NCBI GenBank assembly: GCA_050011895.1
Contig: JBEKIF010000001.1
Coordinates: 124,001-188,000 of the forward strand
From: DATBGO01 sp050011895
Lineage (GTDB): Bacteria > Actinomycetota > Actinomycetes > Streptosporangiales > Streptosporangiaceae
Reading direction: 5' to 3'
Length of the DNA: 64,000 bases
Below, in pieces: positions 1 to 7,400 of this stretch. The translations under genes and the position numbers were made by a program. The stretch's first letter is position 1, and each line of letters begins with the position of its first letter. The notes beneath the pieces are model-generated. The model was not told where the DNA came from, did not search any database, and saw only the letters and a program-made list of their open reading frames with translations.

Positions 1-2
1 CG

Positions 3-2408
3 GAGCGGGTGCTGGCCAGCTGGGGCGTGGACGGCCACAACTCGCACACCAACGTGTGCTCCAGCGGCGGCCGCACCGGCTACCAGTTCTGGATGGGCTC
101 CGACCGGCCCAGCCCGGACTACGCGAATGCCCAGGTCATCTACCTGATCAGCGCGCATCTGGAAGCCGGGCACTACTTCAACCCGCATGCTCAACGGATA
201 ACCTCGGCCCGGGCGGCCGGCGCGAAGGTGATCGTGCTCGACACCAGGCTGTCCAACACCGCGACCCACGCCGACCACTGGCTCTCGCCGGTGCCGGGCA
301 GCGAGGCCGCCATCAACCTGGCCGTGGCCAGGCACATCATCGCCACCGGCCGGTATGACAGCGATTTCGTCCGCCGGTGGTGGAACTGGGCCGAGTACCT
401 GCAGGCCTGCCACCCGGGCCTGCCGGTCACCTTCGACGCGTTCGAAGCGGTGCTCGCCGACCTCTACGCCGGGTTCACGTTCGAGTACGCGGCCGCCGAG
501 TCCGGGATCGACGCGGCCGTGCTGGCGCAGGTCGCCGAGGTGGTGGCCGGCGCGGGCACCCGGTTCAGCGGGCACGTCTGGCGGTCGGCCGCGGCCGGGA
601 ACCTCGGCGGCTGGCAGGTAGCGCGCACCCTGTTCCTTATCTCGGCGCTGCTCGGCGCGGTCGCCACCGAGGGCGGCACGTTCCCGAACACGCTGAACAA
701 GTTCGTTCCCGCGCCGATCCGCACGCCCCCGCATCCGGGCAGCTGGCAGGAGCTCACCTGGCCGCTTGAGTACCCGCTGGCCTGCAACGAGATGTCGTTC
801 CTGCTGCCGTACTTCCTCGCCGACGGCCGCGGCAGGCTCGACACGTACTTCATCAGGGTCTACAACCCGGTCTGGACCAACCCGGACGGCCTGGCCTGGA
901 TGGAGGTCCTCACCGACGAGAGCAAGGTCGGCTGCTTCGTGGCGCTCACCCCGACCTGGAATGAATCGGCGTACTTCGCCGACTACATCCTGCCGATGGG
1001 GCACGGCCCTGAACGCCACGACACGCACTCCTACGAGCAGTACGACGGGCAGTGGATCGGGTTCCGCCAGCCCGTGCTGCGCGCCGCGCGCGAGCGGCTC
1101 GGCGAGCCGATCACCGACAGCAGGCAGGTGAACCCGGGCGAGGTGTGGGAGGAGAACGAGTTCTGGATCGAGCTGTCCTGGCGGATCGACCCGGACGGCT
1201 CGCTCGGCATCCGCCAGTACCACGAGTCCCGGGCCCGGCCCGGGGAGAAGCTCACCGTGGACGAGTATTACGGCTGGATGTTCTCCCACTCCGTGCCCGG
1301 ACTGCCCGAGCGCGCCGCGGCCGAGGGCCTCGACCCGCTGCAGTGGATGCGCCGCTACGGCGCCTTCGAGATCTCCTCAGGGCAGGGCCCGCTTTTCGAG
1401 CAGCCCGTGCCCCCGGAGGAACTTGATGACGTACGGGTGAGCCCGGCCGGGCGGGTCTACACTGGCGCGCCGAAACCGTTCAATCCCAACATCGTGCCCA
1501 CCGGAACGCCGGAGCCGGACAGCGCAGGCCGCCGCCCGGTGGGGGTGGAAGTCGACGGGACGGTGCGCCGCGGCTTCCCCACCCCGTCCGGGCTGCTGGA
1601 GTTCTACTCCCGGACACTGGCGGACTGGGGGTGGCCGGAGCACGCCCTGCCCGGCTACATCAAGAGTCATGTCCACCCTGGCCGCCTGGCCCCGGACCAG
1701 CTGGTGCTGCTGTCCACCTTCCGGCTGCCCACCCAGATCCATACCCGGTCGGCGAACGCCAAGTGGCTCGACGAACTCGCCCACACCAACCCGGTATGGA
1801 TCCACCCGGGCGACGCCCGGCGGCTCGGCGTCGCGCGGACCGGCGACCTGGTGCGGGTCGAGACCGATATCGGCTACTTCGTCGCGAAGGCATGGCTTAC
1901 CGAGGGGATCAGGCCAGGCGTGGTCGCCTGCAGTCATCACATGGGCCGCTGGCGGCTCGACGGCCAGCCCCGCGGTGCGGGCGGCATGATGGCCACCGTC
2001 GATCTGCACCGGGGCGACGACGGCTGGACCATGCAGCGCCAGGCGTCCGTGGCACCCTACGCATCGGGTGACCCGGACAGCCAGCGGATCTGGTGGAGCG
2101 ACACCGGCGTGCACCAGAACCTCACCTTCCCCGTTCACCCCGACCCGATCTCTGGCATGCACTGCTGGCACCAGGCGGTCCGGGTACGGCCGGCCGACCG
2201 CCGCGACCAGCACGGGGACATCGCGGTAGACCCAGGCCGGGCACGGGCCGTCTACCAGGAATGGCTGCGGCTCGCCCGCCCCGCCGGGCCAGGCTCGCCG
2301 GGTGCGCTGCGCCGCCCGCCCTGGCTCATCCGCCCGCTCAAGCCCACCGCGGGCAGCTACCGCCAGGCGGCGCCCGGGCCGGCCGCACCGGAACCGGAAG
2401 CGCCGTGA
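3..2408 (+). CDS. molybdopterin-dependent oxidoreductase, catalytic subunit (5' truncated by window)
   Basis: About 800 residues are visible and the frame is open to the window edge, so the N-terminal iron-sulfur domain lies outside. The visible part looks like the DMSO-reductase superfamily: an early NVCSSGGR stretch around the usual molybdenum-ligand region, a segment with VIVLDTRLSNTATHADHW typical of the pterin-binding domain, RVYNPVWTNPDG in the middle, and a C-terminal HTRSANAKWLDEL/NPVWIHPGDARRLG dinucleotide-binding domain. Substrate cannot be told. The next gene overlaps its stop codon and encodes a TorD-like chaperone, which supports assembly of a Mo-bisMGD enzyme. Confidence is high for the family and low for the reaction. 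Confidence 0.85.
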   Translation, partial: ERVLASWGVDGHNSHTNVCSSGGRTGYQFWMGSDRPSPDYANAQVIYLISAHLEAGHYFNPHAQRITSARAAGAKVIVLDTRLSNTATHADHWLSPVPGSEAAINLAVARHIIATGRYDSDFVRRWWNWAEYLQACHPGLPVTFDAFEAVLADLYAGFTFEYAAAESGIDAAVLAQVAEVVAGAGTRFSGHVWRSAAAGNLGGWQVARTLFLISALLGAVATEGGTFPNTLNKFVPAPIRTPPHPGSWQELTWPLEYPLACNEMSFLLPYFLADGRGRLDTYFIRVYNPVWTNPDGLAWMEVLTDESKVGCFVALTPTWNESAYFADYILPMGHGPERHDTHSYEQYDGQWIGFRQPVLRAARERLGEPITDSRQVNPGEVWEENEFWIELSWRIDPDGSLGIRQYHESRARPGEKLTVDEYYGWMFSHSVPGLPERAAAEGLDPLQWMRRYGAFEISSGQGPLFEQPVPPEELDDVRVSPAGRVYTGAPKPFNPNIVPTGTPEPDSAGRRPVGVEVDGTVRRGFPTPSGLLEFYSRTLADWGWPEHALPGYIKSHVHPGRLAPDQLVLLSTFRLPTQIHTRSANAKWLDELAHTNPVWIHPGDARRLGVARTGDLVRVETDIGYFVAKAWLTEGIRPGVVACSHHMGRWRLDGQPRGAGGMMATVDLHRGDDGWTMQRQASVAPYASGDPDSQRIWWSDTGVHQNLTFPVHPDPISGMHCWHQAVRVRPADRRDQHGDIAVDPGRARAVYQEWLRLARPAGPGSPGALRRPPWLIRPLKPTAGSYRQAAPGPAAPEPEAP

Positions 2409-3364
2409 GCGACGACCGCATGGCCGCCAGCCTGATAGGTGCCGACCCGGAACTGCCGCGCGGCGCCAGGCCGGTGCTGCCCGGGCCGCCGCCTTACGGC
2501 CCGGAGCTGCTGCGCGCGCTCGGCTCGGTCCCGGCCAGCCCGCCGCCTTACTGTCACGCGGTGACCGAGAGCCTCAGCCTGCCCGCGCCGACCGCCGCCG
2601 AGCACACCAGCGTCTTCGTCCTCGCCGCGCCGCCGCACGCCGCGATTCACCTGGGCGCCCACGGCAAGCTCGGCGGCGAGGCGCTGGACCGGGTGGCCGG
2701 GTTCTGGCGGGCCATCGGCCTGCGCCCGCCGCAGGACGCGGATCACCTCGGCGCGCTGCTCATGCTGTACGCGGAGCTGGCCGAAGCCGAGACCGGAGCG
2801 CGCCGCGAGCCGACCAGGGACCGGCTGCGGCATGCCCGCGAGGCACTGCTCTTCGAGCACCTGTGGTCGTGGGCACCCGGTTATCTCACCGCCGTCACTG
2901 GCCTGGGCGTGCCGTCCCTGGCCGCGTGGGCGCAGCTCACGCTCTCGGCGCTCGGCCGGGAAGCGCGCCGCGCCGCGCCGCCGTCGGCACTTCCGCTGGC
3001 GCTGCGCACCGCGCCGCCGCCGGTGACCCCCGCGGACGGCCGCGGCCAGCTGCTGGACGCGCTGGTGGCTCCGGTGTGCTCCGCCGTCCTGCTCACCGGG
3101 ACGGACCTGCGCGAAGCCACCGCGGCGGCAGGCCTCGGGTACCGCGTGGGCGAACGGCGGTACACGCTGCAGTCGATGCTGGATCAGGACCCTGAGGCGA
3201 CGCTGGGCTGGCTGGCCGGCCACGCGCGCCGGTGGGCGGCGCTGCACGCCGCGCAGCAGCCCGTCGCCGGGCACGATCCGCGGCACTGGTGGGCGCGGCG
3301 CGCTGCACGCAGTGCCCGTACCCTGCGTCAGCTGAAGGCCGGCCTTACCGCTCCGGCGACGTAG
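2405..3364 (+). CDS. TorD/DmsD-family molybdoenzyme chaperone
   Basis: A 319-residue mostly helical protein without signal peptide. The start is taken as the GTG that overlaps the stop of the oxidoreductase (GTGA overlap), giving tight translational coupling; an ATG lies five codons on. The region around residues 90-170, with a long helical stretch containing LLMLYAELAEAE and LLFEHLWSWAPGYLTAV, resembles the TorD/NarJ chaperone fold, in which a conserved E-H-L-xx-W segment is common. Such proteins bind the apo-molybdoenzyme and help cofactor insertion. At 319 aa it is longer than the usual 200-230, mainly by Ala/Pro-rich termini. Function is inferred from fold-like motifs and coupling. Confidence 0.7.
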   Translation: MSDDRMAASLIGADPELPRGARPVLPGPPPYGPELLRALGSVPASPPPYCHAVTESLSLPAPTAAEHTSVFVLAAPPHAAIHLGAHGKLGGEALDRVAGFWRAIGLRPPQDADHLGALLMLYAELAEAETGARREPTRDRLRHAREALLFEHLWSWAPGYLTAVTGLGVPSLAAWAQLTLSALGREARRAAPPSALPLALRTAPPPVTPADGRGQLLDALVAPVCSAVLLTGTDLREATAAAGLGYRVGERRYTLQSMLDQDPEATLGWLAGHARRWAALHAAQQPVAGHDPRHWWARRAARSARTLRQLKAGLTAPAT

Positions 3365-3434
3365 GCGGCGCGGCCGCGTGGTGCCCAGACCGCCGGGCCG
3401 GGCGTCCGGCCCCGCAGGCCGCTACGATGAGCCG

Positions 3435-4283
3435 GTGTCGCTGCGCGCCGTTGACTTCCATGTGCACTTGCCTACCCCGGACTGGCTCGAGGGCAGCATG
3501 GCGGGCTACCTGGAGGCGGCCGAGGCGTACTTCCGCTCCCCCGCGCAACGGCTGACGCTCGAGGAACTCGCAGCTCGTTACCGGCAGCTGCAGGTCAGGG
3601 CCGTCCTGCTGGCCTGGGATGCCGAGACGGCGACGGGGCGGCCCCGGGTGCCGAACGAGACCGTGGCCGCCGCCTGCCGCGATCATCCGGACGTCTTCAC
3701 CGGTCTCGGCTCAGTCGACCCGCACAAGGGCGAGGCCGCCGTGGCCGAGGTGGCGAACATCGCCGCCCTCGGGCTGCGGGGGGTGAAATTCCACCCGTCG
3801 CTGCAGGCGTTCGCGCCCGATGACCCCGCCTACTGGCCGATCTTCGCCGCGTGCGAGCGGCACGGGCTGCTCGCCCTGTTCCACACCGGGACCAGCGGGA
3901 TCGGCGCCCGCGAGCCAGGCGGCCAGGGCATCAGGATCGACTACGCCCATCCGATCAAGCTCGATTCCGTGGCCGCCGCCCATCCCGGGCTGACCGTGGT
4001 GGCCGCGCACTTCGGCTGGCCGTGGCATCTGGACCTGGTTGCCATTGCCCTGCACAAGACCAACGTGTTTATCGACATCTCCGGGTGGTCACCGCGGCGG
4101 ATCCCGCCTGAGGTGATCGGGGAACTACGGGGGCGGCTGTCCGGGCAGTTCCTGTGGGGCAGCGACTTCCCGTTCTTCACCCCGGAACGCTGCCTCGCCG
4201 AGTTCCGGGATCTTGGCCTGAAGGACGAGGTCATGGACAAGGTGCTGTACGGCAACGCCGCCCGCATCCTCAGGCTGAGCTGA
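3435..4283 (+). CDS. amidohydrolase family 2 (TIM-barrel metal-dependent hydrolase)
   Basis: A 282-residue protein starting at GTG with the metal-binding HxH (DFHVHLP) at residues 8-13. Other metal and active-site elements appear in order: GVKFHPSLQ, LFHTGTS, VAAHFGWPW, and a C-terminal WGSDFPF with the conserved Asp. This is the layout of the amidohydrolase-2 group (ACMSD/gamma-resorcylate decarboxylase relatives), which hydrolyse or decarboxylate small acids; the substrate is unknown. It lies 70 bp after the chaperone gene in the same direction and ends at a hairpin shared with the convergent nrdJ gene. Confidence 0.85.
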   Translation: MSLRAVDFHVHLPTPDWLEGSMAGYLEAAEAYFRSPAQRLTLEELAARYRQLQVRAVLLAWDAETATGRPRVPNETVAAACRDHPDVFTGLGSVDPHKGEAAVAEVANIAALGLRGVKFHPSLQAFAPDDPAYWPIFAACERHGLLALFHTGTSGIGAREPGGQGIRIDYAHPIKLDSVAAAHPGLTVVAAHFGWPWHLDLVAIALHKTNVFIDISGWSPRRIPPEVIGELRGRLSGQFLWGSDFPFFTPERCLAEFRDLGLKDEVMDKVLYGNAARILRLS

Positions 4284-4372
4284 CTACGGATATCAGCGGC
4301 GGGCTGACCGGGGTGTCGGTCACGGCACGTATCAAGCGGCCAACCAGTCCGGGTCGTCATGAGGTGCCCCGG

Positions 4373-4405
4373 GCAGGGGCTCCGTCGAAAGACTGGAGCC
4401 CCTGC
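4373..4405. terminator. bidirectional terminator hairpin between amidohydrolase and nrdJ
   Basis: A perfect 11-bp stem (GCAGGGGCTCC pairing with GGAGCCCCTGC, 11-nt loop) sits between the convergent amidohydrolase gene and nrdJ. No long T-run follows, as is usual in high-GC actinomycetes. Confidence 0.65.
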
Positions 4406-4442
4406 TGGCCAGGGCTTGGGTGGCTCGGCGAAAGGTGCCGAG

Positions 4443-7400
4443 TTAGCTGCAGCCGCTGGTGGAGCCGCAGCCTTCGCAGACGTAGCAGCTGCCAGCGGGC
4501 CGCATCTTGGTGCCGCAGGTGAGGCAGAGCGGAGCGTCGGCACTGCGCCGCTGATGGGACTCGATCAGCTCCGTCGAGCTATGCGGCGGTGCTGGCGAGT
4601 CATCTGGCGAATCCCGTTCAGGATTCCGGTCTTCCCGCTGCTGCCAGCGGCTGGCCTTCTCCACCGGCACCGACTGCGCCATCTCCACCGGGTCAGGCTG
4701 ATCCGGTACAACTGCCGGATCCTCCCCCGCGAGCTGGGCAGACCGTTCGCTCGCGGACAGGATGCCGATCTCCGCCCGCTGGTCGTAGGGCAGGTGATCG
4801 AGTGCGAGGCGGCGGAAGATGTAGTCCATCACCGAGCTCGCGATCCTGATGTCCGGATCATCGGTGATCCCGGCAGGCTCGAACCGCATGTTGGTGAACT
4901 TGGCGACGTAGGACTCCAGCGGGATGCCGTACTGCAGCCCTACCGAGATGGCGATCGAGAACGCATCCATGACGCCAGCCAGCGTCGAGCCCTGCTTGCC
5001 CAGTTTGAGGAACACCTCGCCGACTCCGTCGTCGGCGTAGCTGGAGGCCGTCATGTAGCCTTCCGCGCCCGACACCGCGAACCTGGTCACCGTCGCCGAC
5101 CGCTGCCTGGGCAGCCGCCTGCGAACCGGCCGGACCTCGTGCGGCGCCGCAGGCTCGGCGGCCTGCTCGGCATGCGCCGGTGCCCGCTTGGAAACCGACA
5201 GCGGCTGGCCGACCTTGCAGTTATCGCGGTAGATCGCCAGGGCCTTGAGGCCGAGCTTCCAGCCCTCGAAGTAGATCTTCTCCACGTCCTCGATCGTGGC
5301 GGATTCGGGCAGGTTAACGGTGTTGTGGTTGACGATGCCGTTGGCGACGAAGGCATGGGTCGTCGGCACTGAGAGGTCATACACCTCGGCGTCGGCGGCG
5401 TCGGCCACCGACTCCACCGGCGAGAAGTGCAGGTTCCCGTCGACCACCTGGCGCAGCCAGGCCGGAAGCTCGACACCGGGCAGCGTGGAGACGCGCTCCA
5501 GGGACCGGCGGGTCACCTGCTGGGTGCGTGGGTCGCGCAGGAACGCGAAGTCGGTGCGCCAACTTCGGCCGTGCTCTACGCCGCGCCGTCCGAGCGGTAT
5601 CAGCTCGTAGAGCTCACGACCGGTGATGCCGGGTACGACGTCGGCGGTGCCGGCGCCGCAGTCCCTGCGCAGGTACTCCGCGGCCCTGGCAGCCTTCTCG
5701 GGCTCGAGGAACGGCACCAGGCTAGCCATCAGCTGGCCCTGCAGCCCGGCCGCGTAGACCTCGCCGTAGTCCTTGTCGTACTCCGTGTTGTGCTTGGTGA
5801 CCCGGCTGTGCAGGACTCCGAGGTTGGTCATGACCGCCTGGAGCTCATCGAGCAGTCGGGTGCTGTCCAAACAGATCGCCCACTTGGGGGCCGCGCCGTA
5901 GGTGACGTAGGCATCCAGGGCCAGCCCCCGCAGGAAGGCCAGCACCATTTCGCGCGGTGAGCGGAGCACAGCGTCCGGGATGCGCTTCTGCGCCGCGCGC
6001 GCGCCGCAGCCAAGCGCCTCGAAGAACTCAACCACGGTCTTGGACGCGATCGTCACCTGCGGGCACTTGCCCGGGTCGGCGAACACCCTCGCCCGCAGGC
6101 CGAACAAGTCCTGCCAAGCCTGGCGAACGCGCTCCAGCACCTCGGGCACCGAGTTCGTGATGCTGATCGTCCAGGTGCTGCGGGTCGTGTGGCCCTCGGC
6201 TGCATACGCTCCGAGCAGGAACGCAAGCTCCTCGGTCATCTCGGTCGGCAGGCTGACCGTCTTCTGATTCCCGTGCAGCGCGGACACAGTGATGTGACGA
6301 AGGCTGGCCGGGGTGGCGGACCAGAGCTCGGCGCCGTATTGCAGCGCGACGGCGTCGCCCTTCTCGATCTCGCCAAGGGCCTTCCACTCGAGTCCACCGG
6401 TGCCCGCGACGAGCAGGCGGTGCGGATGCGTGCCAGTGACCGAGTGCCCCGAGCGAAGCGTGACCCGCCGGACGAGGCGGGTGCCGCCGTAATAGAAAGC
6501 GTCGGTCTTCCGGTCACCATCGAGCGACGAGATCACCAGGTGCTCCTCGCGGAAGCTGTCCTCCGCCTCGCCCTGGTGCAAGCTGCCGATCCTGATCAGG
6601 CCCTCCGCGGACGCGACCAGCGTCTCGCCGGTCACGCACTTGCTAATGGCCCCGCTCAGCGCTGGCTGGATCGCGGCCATCATCCGGACGTGGCCCATCG
6701 GGCTGATGGCGCGCTCGCCCATCGCGCAGTCGAACACCTCATAGTGCTCCGGCCGCAGGCCGGGCGCATCAATGACGTGCCCGTGCTCGGCGATGTACTC
6801 GATGATCGCCTCGGCCTGCTCGGGCTGGTAGCCGAGGTTCTTCAGGGCACGGGGCACAGTCTGGTTGACGATCTGCATCGAGCCGCCGCCGACCAGCTTC
6901 TTGAACTTGACCAGCGCGAGGTCCGGTTCGACCCCGGTAGTGTCGCAGTCCATCATAAGCCCAATTGTCCCAGTTGGTGCCAAAAGACTGGATTGGGCAT
7001 TCCTATACCCAGCTGCCTCGCCGAGCTTGAGGCAGTCGGCCCAGGCGCTGTTGGCGGCGGCGATGATCGGGGCGTCCATCCCGCCGAGCGCCTTGATCTC
7101 CCTGCTCGCGTCCGCATGCTTGGCCATCACCCGCTTGTGCGCGACGGCGTTGCGCGCGTAGCCGTCGTAGGCGCCGACGGCCGCGGCCAGCTCGGCGGAA
7201 CGCCGGTAGGCGGTGCCGGTCATCAGCGACGTGATGCCCGCGGCAATCGCCCGGCCGCCGTCGGAGTCGTAGGCGTGGCCGGTTGCCATCAGCAGCGCGC
7301 CGAGGTTGGCGTAGCCGATGCCGAGCTGCCGGTAAGCCCGGGTCGTGGCAGTGATCTTTTCGGTGGGGAAATCAGCGAAACAAATCGAGATGTCCATCGC